This document shows positions 1 through 8,286 of a stretch of 64,000 nt of DNA, piece after piece (the stretch's first letter is position 1; the number at the start of each line of letters is the position of its first letter). The notes under the pieces were generated by a model, which worked only from the letters and a program-made list of their open reading frames with translations, was not told where the DNA came from and searched no databases. Source of the DNA: JBAZOO01 sp041648735 (GTDB lineage: Bacteria > Verrucomicrobiota > Lentisphaeria > Oligosphaerales > CAITYL01); the NCBI GenBank assembly GCA_041648735.1, contig JBAZOO010000006.1:55208-119207 (forward strand), written 5' to 3'. The translations under genes and the position numbers were made by a program.

Positions 1-289
1 GGGCCCACGGGGCGTCCGCCCCGGCAAAGGACAATGGAGCGGACGGGCTGAAGGCCCAGGGGCAGCGTAGCCCAGGGCAAAGCGCAGCGCCGCCCGTGGT
101 GAAGTTTTCAGTTTTACAGGGCACTATGGGACGCCTGTGGCAGAAGTTCAGGAATATGGCTGATGCCTTCCGATTCGAGGACGGGGACGATTGGGAAACC
201 GTGTCCGGCGCTTTACTTTTCCGGGGATGTGGCTATCCTTCCCCCCTTTTGCCCCGCCGTCTTCCCGGAAAGGCCCGCCCCCCCCGCCC

Positions 290-700
290 ATGTCGCTGCT
301 CCGTTCGCTGCACGCCCGGCACCTGGCCGGCTTCTTCTCCGGCATCGGCCGCACCCGGGTCATCATGACCGCCAACTTCGCCGCGCTGCTGGTCAATCTC
401 TTCCTGAACTACGTGCTGATTTTCGGCAAATGGGGCTTCCCCCGCCTCGGCATCGCCGGCGCGGCGGCGGGGCGGGTGGTGAGCGCCGCGGTGACCATCA
501 CCTTCAACTGGAACCTGCTGCCCTTCATGCCGATGGTCGGCGTCGGCATTGCCGTGACGAGCCTGGTGGGGCAGAACCTGGGGCGCCGGAACACCGCCGG
601 CGCCGAGCGCGGCGGCCGCTGGAAGGGGCGCCATCTGGCTGAGGACGGCGCCTACCTGCCCGCCGAACCCGCCATCCCCGAAACCACCGGAACCACTTGA
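290..700 (+). pseudogene. MATE-family multidrug antiporter, decayed fragment
   Basis: The frame is open from 191 to 700, but only the part from position 290 looks like a protein. It shows MATE (Na+/H+-coupled drug exporter) signatures: GIGRTRVIM, then NYVLIFGKWGFPRLGIAGAA, then LLPFMPMVGVGIAVTSLVGQ. In intact transporters of about 450 residues the last motif belongs to the second half of the protein and is separated from the first two by further membrane helices. Here it follows almost directly, so an internal piece is missing. The N-terminal helices are absent, and the C-terminus runs into low-complexity sequence after LVGQNLGRR. Positions 1-289 hold no recognisable gene. I read this as a relic with an internal deletion. 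The family call is from motifs only. Confidence 0.6.
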
Positions 701-915
701 CCTCACGCCGGCCGCGGCAAGCGGAACTCCCGGCGGTGCCCACGGCGTGCCGACTCCCAGCTTCGGGTTTCCAGCTTCGATCCGCCCGGCATTGTGGCGG
801 AGATTCCCCGCCGCCGCCTTTTTCCGGCTTTGCATTTCCCCCGCCCGTGCCACATTACCGGAACGCGCCCGCCCGCCACCACCCGCCCCGCCGCCGCCGG
901 AGGCCGCCCCCCACC

Positions 916-2619
916 ATGCAGTCCGACCTCGAGATCGCCCGCGCCGCCACCCCGAAGCCGATCCTGGAAATCGCCGCCGGCTGCGGACTCCGCACCGCCG
1001 AGATCGAGCCCTACGGCTGGTTCAAGGCGAAGGTGGACGCGGCCGCCGTGCTGAAACGGCTCGCCGCCACCACCGCCCCGGCCGGCAAGTACGTGGTCGT
1101 CACCGCCATCACCCCGACCCCGCTCGGGGAAGGCAAGACGGTCACCACCATCGGCCTGACGCAGGCGCTGAACCGGCTCGGCAAGAAAGCGATTGTCTGC
1201 ATCCGCCAACCCTCCATGGGGCCGGTGTTCGGGATCAAGGGCGGCGCGGCGGGCGGCGGCTGGAGCCAGGTGGTGCCGATGGAGGACTTCAACCTGCACC
1301 TGACCGGCGACGTCCACGCCGTCGGCGCCGCCCACAACCTGCTGGCCGCCGCCGCCGACAGCTCGCTGCTGCTCGGCAACCCCTTGGACATTGATGAAAT
1401 CACCCTGCGCCGGGTGGTGGACATCAACGACCGCGCCCTGCGCCGGATCGTCACCGGCCTGGGCGGCAAGGAGAACGGCGTCCCCCGCGAGACCGGCTTC
1501 GACATCACCGTCGCCAGCGAGGTCATGGCGATCCTGGCACTGGCGGAGGATCTGCATGACTTGCGCCGGCGGCTGGGGAAAATGATCTTCGGCTTCGCGA
1601 AGGACGGCCGGCCACTGACCGCGGAGGACCTGGGCGCCGCCGGCGCCATGGCGGCGCTGCTGACGCAGGCGGTGAAGCCGACCCTGATGCAGACGCTGGA
1701 GGGCACGCCGGCCTTCGTCCATGCCGGCCCCTTCGCCAACATCGCCCACGGCAACAGCTCGATCATCGCCGACCGGCTGGCGCGGCGGCTGGGCGACTAT
1801 GTGGTCACCGAGGCCGGCTTCGGCGCCGACATGGGCTTCGAAAAGTTCCTGGACATCAAATGCCGCGCCTCGGGGCTGCTCCCCGACTGCGCCGTGGTCG
1901 TCGCCACCGTCCGCGCCCTGAAAATGCACTCCGGCAAGTTCAAGGTCGTGGCCGGCAAGCCGCTGCCGCCGGGACTGGTGGCGAAGAACCTGGCCGACCT
2001 CGACGCGGGGCTGTGCAACCTGGAGGCGCACCTCGCCAACATCCGCAAGACCGGCGTGCCGGCGGTCGTCGCGATCAACCGCTTTGCCAGCGACCATCCG
2101 GAGGAGCTGGAGCGGATCCGCGAGCGGGCGCTGGCGGCCGGCGCGGCCGCCGCCGAGGTCAGCGAGCTGTGGGCGAAAGGCGGCGCCGGCGGCGAAGCCC
2201 TGGCCCGGGCCGTGGTGGCCGCCGCCGAGGCCGCGGCTCCCGCCCCCAAACGCTTCTACTACGACCTCGACCAGCCATTGAAGGCGAAGATCGAGACGCT
2301 CTGCCGGGATCTCTACGGCGCCGCCCGGGTCAGCTACGCGCCCGCGGCGGAAAAGGCGCTCCAGCGCTTCGCGGAGTGGGGCGCCGCCGACCTCCCCGTG
2401 TGCATGGCCAAGACCCACCTCTCCCTCTCCCACGACCCCGCGCTCAAGGGGTGGCCGCGGGGCTACGAGTTCCCCATCACCGACGCCCGCCTCTCCGCCG
2501 GCGCCGGCTTCGTCTACCTCCTGGCCGGCGAAATGCGCACCATGCCCGGCTTCGGCTCCACCCCCGCCTACCGCCAGATCGACCTCGACGCCGCCGGCCA
2601 AATCCAGGGACTCTCCTGA
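916..2619 (+). CDS. fhs: Formate--tetrahydrofolate ligase
   Basis: This 567-aa enzyme joins formate to tetrahydrofolate using ATP to give 10-formyl-THF, a cytosolic step of one-carbon metabolism and of the Wood-Ljungdahl methyl branch. The N-terminal P-loop TPLGEGKTVTTIGL, the segment VCIRQPSMGPVFGIKGGAAG, the DITVASEVMAILALAEDL region and the C-terminal MRTMPGFGSTPA are hallmarks of the family (usual length about 556 aa). The open frame extends upstream to 697, but that part is low-complexity; the ATG at 916 (MQSDLEIARAATPKPI) matches the usual family start. It stands alone between relics, with no other folate gene nearby. No terminator was recognised after the stop. Confidence 0.95.
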   Translation: MQSDLEIARAATPKPILEIAAGCGLRTAEIEPYGWFKAKVDAAAVLKRLAATTAPAGKYVVVTAITPTPLGEGKTVTTIGLTQALNRLGKKAIVCIRQPSMGPVFGIKGGAAGGGWSQVVPMEDFNLHLTGDVHAVGAAHNLLAAAADSSLLLGNPLDIDEITLRRVVDINDRALRRIVTGLGGKENGVPRETGFDITVASEVMAILALAEDLHDLRRRLGKMIFGFAKDGRPLTAEDLGAAGAMAALLTQAVKPTLMQTLEGTPAFVHAGPFANIAHGNSSIIADRLARRLGDYVVTEAGFGADMGFEKFLDIKCRASGLLPDCAVVVATVRALKMHSGKFKVVAGKPLPPGLVAKNLADLDAGLCNLEAHLANIRKTGVPAVVAINRFASDHPEELERIRERALAAGAAAAEVSELWAKGGAGGEALARAVVAAAEAAAPAPKRFYYDLDQPLKAKIETLCRDLYGAARVSYAPAAEKALQRFAEWGAADLPVCMAKTHLSLSHDPALKGWPRGYEFPITDARLSAGAGFVYLLAGEMRTMPGFGSTPAYRQIDLDAAGQIQGLS

Positions 2620-2645
2620 CGCCTGGCACCCGCCGCCGGCAACAC

Positions 2646-2837
2646 CCGGTTCGGCACCTCGACGCCGACAAAGCTCTGCCCCGGCACCGGCAGCAAGATC
2701 CGCAGGCTCTCCACCGCCATTGCGGACTCCGCAACGGCCACGGCCGCCGCCACCGCCGCTGGGCCGGGCGGCGGCGCGGCCGGAACCTTGCTGAGACGGC
2801 GAGGCGGGGGCGGGGACGGACGGGACTCTTCAGACAT
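2646..2837 (-). pseudogene. FtsK/SpoIIIE-like translocase fragment
   Basis: A minus-strand frame of 89 codons (2568-2837) contains, at its residues 41-64 (2646-2717), AVESLRILLPVPGQSFVGVE followed by VPNR. This strongly resembles the segment before the motor domain of FtsK/SpoIIIE DNA translocases, usually written S-(V/I)-R-I-x-(A)-P-I-P-G-K-x-x-(V/I)-G-(I)-E-V-P-N. Upstream is Ala/Pro-rich sequence like an FtsK linker. Downstream the similarity stops and the frame enters the antisense of the fhs 3' end. No ATPase domain is present. I infer a small relic of a translocase gene; a chance match to so short a motif cannot be excluded. Confidence 0.4.
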
Positions 2838-2912
2838 GGCCCTCTAACCTAATCCCTCAACCACCCGCCAGTGGCTGGCACCCTTTGCACTCGTTGCCAT
2901 CTGCATCCCAGC

Positions 2913-3605
2913 TTACAGATCCAACGATTCCAGGCGGTGCTTGATCTCCCGCCATTGGGGGCACAGTTTCTCAAGCTCGGCATAGAACCCTTTGTCGTGC
3001 CGCGGATATCTCACATGGCAAACCTCGTGGGTGATCACGTAGTCAATGCAAGGCGACGGCGCACGCACCAGTTCCGGGTTCAGGAAAATGTGGCCGTTCG
3101 CCCGGGCGCTGCCCCAGCGCTTGGGCATCTCGAGCAGGTGCAACCTGGGTTCCGGCAGCTTCCGTTTGACGCACCAGTCCCGCCATTTCCCCAGGCGGCG
3201 GCCGAACTGCTCCCTGGCCTTCTCCCGCATCCAGCCCGCAAGCAACGCGGCGACGGCCTTGCTGGAAACGGTTCGGGAACGGATGTGCAGATAGGCACCC
3301 CGCAACTTGACGTCCGGGGACTCCGCCTGGGCCACCTTCAGCCGGTACTGCCGGCCGAGGTAACGATGGGTCGCGCCCGTGCAGTACCGCCGTTCCGGAC
3401 GTTCGGCATGCAGGGTGGCGAAATAGCGGACCTGGCGCCGGATCCAACCGGCGCGCTTTTCGACTTTCTGCCGGATCTCAGGCAGAGTCGCGTTCAGAGG
3501 CGCAGTGGCCTCCACCGTTCCGTCCGGCAGCACGCTGATGGCAAGCGTGCGGCGGGAGGATCGTTTGAGCGTACAGATCCCGGCGGTTGTGGTGATGGTT
3601 TTCAT
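2913..3605 (-). CDS. YgjP/DUF45-type zinc metallopeptidase, M48-like
   Basis: A 230-aa protein with the DUF45/YgjP (WLM-SprT-like) layout: an N-terminal beta-rich part, the block ELVRAPSPCIDYVITHEVCH carrying the zinc-binding HExxH, and a downstream third ligand region around PRHDKGFYAELEKLCPQW. The frame is open further upstream, but those codons read through a palindromic repeat; the ATG at 3605 (MKTITTTAGICTLKRSS) is the first sensible start. YgjP-like genes are commonly found just downstream of type I hsdR genes, and here hsdR ends 160 bp upstream with only the repeat in between. Its exact role in the restriction system is not known. The product looks cytoplasmic, with no signal peptide. 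Confidence 0.85.
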   Translation of the reverse strand: MKTITTTAGICTLKRSSRRTLAISVLPDGTVEATAPLNATLPEIRQKVEKRAGWIRRQVRYFATLHAERPERRYCTGATHRYLGRQYRLKVAQAESPDVKLRGAYLHIRSRTVSSKAVAALLAGWMREKAREQFGRRLGKWRDWCVKRKLPEPRLHLLEMPKRWGSARANGHIFLNPELVRAPSPCIDYVITHEVCHVRYPRHDKGFYAELEKLCPQWREIKHRLESLDL

Positions 3606-3638
3606 CAGATGGAGTGCGGCGCTTCGCCATCGTCCGTT

Positions 3639-3757
3639 ATGGAGTGCGGCGACTCGGCGCCGCTTTTCTTCGCGAGCCTCGGCTCGCGTCTGAGTTTGAG
3701 TCTGAACGGCCGCCGAGGCGGCCGTACAAAAAGCGGTGCCGAGGCACCGCACTCCAT
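3639..3757. repeat. Palindromic repeat, copy A (downstream of hsdR)
   Basis: A 119-bp element bounded by near-perfect inverted arms: ATGGAGTGCGGCGACTCGGC at the left and its imperfect complement ending in CCGCACTCCAT at the right. Inside are two smaller palindromes, GCGAGCCTCGGCTCGC and GGCCGCCGAGGCGGCC. A loose extra half-arm lies at 3609-3630. It fills the gap between the hsdR stop (3765) and the start of the YgjP-like gene. Related copies lie at 5771-5898 and 15961-15990. Confidence 0.85.
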
Positions 3758-3764
3758 ACTCGCG

Positions 3765-6700
3765 TCATACGTCGTCGGGGCGGTTGCGCGCAATGCTCAG
3801 GCACGCTTCGATCAGGGAGTCCATCTGTTCCAGGGAGAGCATGATCCCCCGGGTGCGCTGGAGCTGGAACAGGAAATCATCCATCTGATTGCGCATCCGG
3901 TTCTGCGCGTCCGGATTGTCGCGCCAATTGACAATGGCCTCATTCCGGATGATCTCCTCCATGCGCAGACTCATTTCCGCGCGGATCTGATCCAGGCCGG
4001 CCTCCCCGGGGACCACCTTGCTTCCGTAGGGTTCGGAGTTGTCGTGTACCTCCCAGCCGCCGGCCGGCGAGAACTGTTCGGAAACCGCCCCGTAGATCGC
4101 CTGGGCAAACTCATTGCCATCGAGGGAATACGGCAGGTTCGCCTTGCGCCGGTCACGCACGCTTTCCATGATCTCCTTCACCTTGGCCAGGTACTGGGCT
4201 TCGGTGATGCGCTGCTCCTTGTACTCGGCAATCGTCTGCTCCAGCAGCAGGGAGAATTTTCGGTAGAAAAATGGATCTTCCTCCATTTTTTCGGTGATTG
4301 TTTTCTTGGTTCGGTTGGCGATGATGTCGGCCTGGGCTCGGGGAGATCGCGCCTTCTCGACTTCCTTTTCGAACGCGCTGCGTTCAAAGATGTTCACCGG
4401 ATCCACCACCTGGATGACCTCGTCCGCCTGCACATAGGTCGCCAGCATCTTTTGGATCTGTGCCTCGTACTCCCAGTAATCGATCTCCTCGGCATAGCGG
4501 ATCTTCACGGAGGCGCGCAGCTTTTGAAAGAACACGGCGTCCCGCTTGTAGCGTTCGAGCGTGGCTGCCGGCGTGGCGCTCACCCAATGAATGCTGGACA
4601 GTCCCATCTTCAGGGCGCGGCAGAACTTCGAGAGCTTGGTGTAGAACTCTTCCCGCCGCTCCGGCTTCTCCAGCGCCAATTCAAAGGCTTCCTCGTCCTT
4701 TTTGTTGGTGATTTCCCGGAACAGGTCCCAGAGCGCGTCGTGCAGCTTCGGTAGCCGTTTGAGTTCTTCCATCACGTCCGTCAGCGTTCCGTCCAGGTCT
4801 TCCTGGTCGAACTTGCCTTCCAAGGCGCTGTAAAGCTCCAGTGCCTCATGCAACTGCGTGACCACGCCGTAATAGTCAATGATGTAGCCGAAATCCTTGC
4901 CGGGGTGCAGGCGGTTGACACGGGCAATGGCCTGCAGCAGGGTGTGTTCTTTCAGGCTGCGGGCGATGTACAGCACCACGTTGCGCGGGGCATCGAACCC
5001 GGTGAGCAACTTGTCCACCACGATGATGATCTCGGGCGTGTCCGCGTTCTTGAAGCCACCGATAATCTGCCGGTTGTATTCCTTCTCCGAGCCGTACTTC
5101 TCCATCATCGCGTTCCAGAATTTCTCCACGCTCTCCTCTTTGATCACCGAGACCCCGTCCTCGCCTTCAATCTCCTGGGGGCCGGAAATGACCACTTCAC
5201 TGGAGACCTTCCCGAACCCGTCAAGGAAGCGTTTCAGGATCAGCGCCTCTTTCTTGCCGGAAGCCGTCAGTTGCCCCTTGAACCCCGTGCCAGCCCATTG
5301 CGTGGAGAAATGCCTGGACACATCCCACGCGATCAGGTACAAGCGGCTTTCCAGGCGATTGAGCTCGTTGCGTGACGCGAACTTCCGTTTCAGGTCGGCC
5401 CGCTGCTCGGGCGTCAGTTCTTGGCACATCCCCTCGAACATCAGGTCAACGGCCTTCTGATTCACGTTCTGCATGACGTGACGGCCTTCGTAGAGCAGCG
5501 GCACCACGGCCGCATCGGCTACGGCGTCGCGGATGGTGTAGGCGGGCTCGATGAAGCCGCCAAAGCTCCGGGCCGTGTTCTTCTCCGCTTTCATCAGCGG
5601 GGTGCCGGTAAACCCGATAAAGCAGGCATTCGGCAACGCTTTCCGCATCCGGATATTCGCCTCGCCGTACTGGCTGCGATGACTTTCATCCACCAGCACG
5701 AAAATATTGTCCGCCAAAAACGCCGCCCCGGCACCCTCCGGTATCGCGTGCGGCGTAGCGTCATCCGGTGTGGAGTGCGGCAACTCGGCGCCACTTTTCC
5801 TAAGGCCGCCGAGGCGGCCGCTCCCCTGCGAACCAGACAAGCCAAATGAACGCGAGCCGAGGCTCGCGAAAGAAAGCGGTGCCGAGGCGCCGCACTCTAA
5901 ATTTGCGGCGGCCCGGAACTTGTCGAGCACCGTGGTGATCACCGCCACGCGGTCGTCCTGCAACAACTCCAGCAGATGCTTCCCGGTCCTGGCCATGCGC
6001 GGCTCTTTGCCGCACTGGTGAAAGGTCTTCCAGATCTGCTCGTCCAGGTCAATCCGGTCCGTGACGATCACGATCCGGGGATTCTTGATCTGCTCGTCCA
6101 GCGCCAGGGCCTTGCCCAGCAGCACCATGACCAGCGACTTGCCCGAGCCCTGGGTCTGCCAGATCACGCCGCCCTTGCGCCGGCCCGCCGTGTCCCGCTG
6201 GCGCACCCGCTCCAGCGTCTTGCGGATGGCGAAGTACTGCTGATAGCGCGCCACCTTCTTCACCGCGCCGCCCTCGTCATACAACACAAACTGCCGGGCC
6301 AGCTCGATCAACCGCTCCGGACGGCACAGCGCCCAGATCAGCCGGTCCTGCTCCGTTGGCTCGCGTTCCAGCACCGCCTGCTCCTCCACCGCCTGCTTGG
6401 CATACGCAAACGCGCCCTTGAACAGCTTTTCATGCTCCTCGCGCCGCACCGGACCATTGATGGCGGCGCGCACCTCCGCGTCCACATCCCGCATCTCCCG
6501 CCATTTCGCCCAGAACTTGACCGGCGTGCCGGTGGTGGCATAACTCCCCTCGTTCTTGTTCAAGGCCAGCACGAGCTGGCTGTAAAGAAAGAGCTGCGGG
6601 ATCTCGTCCCCCTGCCAATTCCGGATCGATTGCTTGACGGCCTGTTCCAGGGAATGCTTCTCCTCCGGCCGCTTGCACTCGATCACCACGAACGGGATGC

Positions 6701-7202
6701 CATTGACGAAACAGACGATGTCCGGCCGCCGCGTCTCCCGGCTGCCCGTCCGCTCCACTTCGAATTCCGAGGTGACATGGAAGACATTGTTCCGCGGGTT
6801 CGCCCAGTCGATGTAGCGCAGCGTGAACCCCTTGGTCTCACCGCCGATGGCCTGGTCCAGGCTCTTGCCCAAGGTCAGCAGGTCATACACCTTCTCGCTG
6901 GTCCGCACCAGTCCGTCAAACGGCACCTCCCGCAGCGCCTCGATCGCCTTGGCGATATTCTCGTCCGAGAACGGCGCCGACTGTCCCTTGAACGAGACCG
7001 AGTTCAGGCGTTTCAACTGCCGGGCCAGCACATTCTCCAGCAGCACATACCGCAGCTTCGTCCGCCGTTCCGCATATATTTCTTCCGGGCTCAGGTACGC
7101 ATACCCAAGCTGCTGCAACAGCCGCACCGCCGGGATCTGGCTGATGTGCGATTCCTGGAAGCTCGGTGCCACCCCGTTATTTTTTGCCCGCATGTCACTC
7201 AT
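3765..7202 (-). CDS. hsdR: Type I restriction enzyme, R subunit (HsdR)
   Basis: This 1145-aa subunit translocates and cleaves unmethylated DNA as part of the HsdR2M2S complex. The order is an N-terminal PD-(D/E)xK nuclease (RPDIVCFVNGIPFVVIECKR, D161 and E175/K177), Walker A QGSGKSL (351-357), TDRIDLDEQ, the DEAD-like box DESHRSQYG (505-513), FTGTPL, and the late helicase motif AIARVNRLHPGK, then a helical C-terminus. The ATG at 7202 follows directly on the stop codon of the four-helix-bundle gene, so translation is probably coupled. The odd feature is residues about 435-478: an in-frame palindromic repeat inserted just before the DESH box. All catalytic motifs are intact, so activity is plausible, but the extra loop sits inside the first RecA-like domain. 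Confidence 0.95.
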   Translation of the reverse strand: MSDMRAKNNGVAPSFQESHISQIPAVRLLQQLGYAYLSPEEIYAERRTKLRYVLLENVLARQLKRLNSVSFKGQSAPFSDENIAKAIEALREVPFDGLVRTSEKVYDLLTLGKSLDQAIGGETKGFTLRYIDWANPRNNVFHVTSEFEVERTGSRETRRPDIVCFVNGIPFVVIECKRPEEKHSLEQAVKQSIRNWQGDEIPQLFLYSQLVLALNKNEGSYATTGTPVKFWAKWREMRDVDAEVRAAINGPVRREEHEKLFKGAFAYAKQAVEEQAVLEREPTEQDRLIWALCRPERLIELARQFVLYDEGGAVKKVARYQQYFAIRKTLERVRQRDTAGRRKGGVIWQTQGSGKSLVMVLLGKALALDEQIKNPRIVIVTDRIDLDEQIWKTFHQCGKEPRMARTGKHLLELLQDDRVAVITTVLDKFRAAANLECGASAPLSFASLGSRSFGLSGSQGSGRLGGLRKSGAELPHSTPDDATPHAIPEGAGAAFLADNIFVLVDESHRSQYGEANIRMRKALPNACFIGFTGTPLMKAEKNTARSFGGFIEPAYTIRDAVADAAVVPLLYEGRHVMQNVNQKAVDLMFEGMCQELTPEQRADLKRKFASRNELNRLESRLYLIAWDVSRHFSTQWAGTGFKGQLTASGKKEALILKRFLDGFGKVSSEVVISGPQEIEGEDGVSVIKEESVEKFWNAMMEKYGSEKEYNRQIIGGFKNADTPEIIIVVDKLLTGFDAPRNVVLYIARSLKEHTLLQAIARVNRLHPGKDFGYIIDYYGVVTQLHEALELYSALEGKFDQEDLDGTLTDVMEELKRLPKLHDALWDLFREITNKKDEEAFELALEKPERREEFYTKLSKFCRALKMGLSSIHWVSATPAATLERYKRDAVFFQKLRASVKIRYAEEIDYWEYEAQIQKMLATYVQADEVIQVVDPVNIFERSAFEKEVEKARSPRAQADIIANRTKKTITEKMEEDPFFYRKFSLLLEQTIAEYKEQRITEAQYLAKVKEIMESVRDRRKANLPYSLDGNEFAQAIYGAVSEQFSPAGGWEVHDNSEPYGSKVVPGEAGLDQIRAEMSLRMEEIIRNEAIVNWRDNPDAQNRMRNQMDDFLFQLQRTRGIMLSLEQMDSLIEACLSIARNRPDDV
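5771..5898. repeat. Palindromic repeat, copy B (in frame inside hsdR)
   Basis: 128 bp with the same outer arms as copy A (TGGAGTGCGGCAACTCGGCG at the left, GCCGAGGCGCCGCACTCT at the right). The two inner palindromes are in swapped order: GGCCGCCGAGGCGGCC first, then CGCGAGCCGAGGCTCGCG. It is read through without a stop as part of HsdR, giving the Ser/Gly/Arg-rich stretch after KFRAAANLECGASAPLSF. Confidence 0.9.
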
Positions 7203-7856
7203 TTATCCACCCACAGTCCGTCCGTGTTTGTCCGTGTTTGTCCGTGTTTGTCCGTGAGTCCGTGAGTCCGTGCCCCCCGCCCCCTGCTCCCGCGCCGCCT
7301 TCCGCAGCCGATACAACCGTTCCGTGATACCGCCCTCTGCCAAAAACTTCTTCTCCAGTGCGGCCAACTGCTTCCGGGTCAGGTAAAGCGCAAGATTCAA
7401 CAACGACAGCGCCCCGTTCGCCACGATCTGATCCGGCGGACAACTCTTGGCCGAAGCCTCCCAGACACTCTTGACCCACCCCCGGAACTCCTCCAGCGAC
7501 TTCACTTGCCTACCCTTCAAATCCAGCAAGGCCGGATGCTGCGGGAGCCACTCCTCCAGCCGCTTCCTTTGGAGATATTTCCGATAGTCCTTGGCCAGTT
7601 CATCCAGGCAGCCAATGGCGATCCCGGTGAGCTTGATTTCGCTCTTCTTGGAAATGCCGGAATCAACTGAACCTTCCGCAATATTCTGAAAACCGGAACG
7701 GCCCGACTGAACCATCTGGTCGTTCGTGCGATCCGCGACCGGAACATACTTCTCGCAGAACCGCACCGTGATGTCAAAGACCAACTCCGCCATCTGGTAC
7801 GAGAGCAGATGCTTGTATCCGCCATGCCTCGGCAAAAGGCTGTCATTTTCGTTCAT
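7203..7856 (-). CDS. Four-helix-bundle protein (23S rRNA IVS-like) with suffix domain
   Basis: A 217-aa protein whose first half matches the four-helix-bundle family first seen in 23S rRNA intervening sequences (YKHLLSYQMAELVFDITVRF, then QMVQSGRSGFQNIAEGS). A second helical region (residues about 115-190) resembles the extension found in the larger 'four helix bundle suffix' proteins. No enzymatic motif is seen and the function of the family is unknown. The last 20 or so residues (THGQTRTNTDKHGRTVGG) are simply the translation of a short tandem repeat, so the native C-terminus probably ended earlier. Its stop is directly followed by the hsdR ATG. It appears to have been inserted beside a duplicated hsdR 5' end (8135-8226). 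Confidence 0.8.
   Translation of the reverse strand: MNENDSLLPRHGGYKHLLSYQMAELVFDITVRFCEKYVPVADRTNDQMVQSGRSGFQNIAEGSVDSGISKKSEIKLTGIAIGCLDELAKDYRKYLQRKRLEEWLPQHPALLDLKGRQVKSLEEFRGWVKSVWEASAKSCPPDQIVANGALSLLNLALYLTRKQLAALEKKFLAEGGITERLYRLRKAAREQGAGGTDSRTHGQTRTNTDKHGRTVGG
7216..7272. repeat. Short tandem repeat, TCCGTG-based
   Basis: Three units of TCCGTGTTTG followed by two 8-bp units TCCGTGAG, at the 3' end of the four-helix-bundle gene. The same hexamer core builds the longer array at 7985-8072. Confidence 0.85.
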
Positions 7857-7984
7857 CTGGGCCGTCCCCCTTTTGTTCCGCGCGGGTCACGGACCGACAC
7901 GGACACCGACACGGACGGCAGCGCAGGCAAATGTTCCATCGCCCCACGCCCCGCGTTCTTTCCCTTGTCCTTGCGCCGCCCTCC

Positions 7985-8072
7985 GTCCGTGCTTGTCCGT
8001 GCTTGTCCGTGTAGGTCCGTGTAGGTCCGTGTAGGTCCGTGTAGGTCCGTGTAGGTCCGTGCAGATCCGTGT
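7985..8072. repeat. 10-bp tandem array
   Basis: Eight or nine 10-bp units sharing TCCGT: two of GCTTGTCCGT, five identical GTAGGTCCGT (8011-8060), then GCAGATCCGT. A shorter tract with the opposite orientation (CACGGA core) lies at 7884-7918, so the two could fold back on each other. The 430-bp gap 7857-8286 holds only these repeats and the duplicated hsdR start. Confidence 0.85.
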
Positions 8073-8134
8073 CCTCCCGCACCCTCCCCCGCGCCCCTGC
8101 CGGCCACGCCCGGCACAATAGACACAGACGCCCC

Positions 8135-8226
8135 TCCGGGCTCAGGCACGCATACCCAAGCTGCTGCAGCAGCCGCGCCGCCGGGATCTGGCTGATAGGC
8201 GATTCCTGGAAGGATGGGGTGGTCAT
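8135..8226 (-). pseudogene. Duplicated 5' end of hsdR
   Basis: Reading from an ATG at 8226, the minus strand encodes PSFQESPISQIPAARLLQQL followed by GYACLSPEG. This nearly repeats HsdR residues 13-39 (PSFQESHISQIPAVRLLQQL then GYAYLSPE). Similarity ends at the TCCGGGCTCAGG stretch, after which the sequence becomes the tandem array. A second copy of only the first codons, on the other side of the four-helix-bundle gene from the intact hsdR, suggests that gene arrived by an event that duplicated the junction. Confidence 0.85.
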
Positions 8227-8286
8227 TGCGATTGCAGCTCCGTGGTGCAACATCTCATATTCACACAACTACCCGTCGCGTTAACT

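Noticed and set aside
1..289. Short overlapping frames before the MATE fragment
   Set aside because: No conserved motif in any frame; only GC-rich spacer-like sequence was seen.
703..2601. 632-codon open frame antisense to fhs
   Set aside because: It is Gly/Ala/Val/His-rich with no motif, and it mirrors a well-supported gene; such shadows are usual at this GC content.
2871..7265. Long plus-strand frames (2871-4754, 5976-7265) opposite hsdR
   Set aside because: They are antisense to conserved helicase motifs and have Leu/Arg/His-rich composition with no recognisable domain.
7985..8072. Possible CRISPR array
   Set aside because: Units are 10 bp with no spacers and there are no cas genes; it is a simple tandem repeat.
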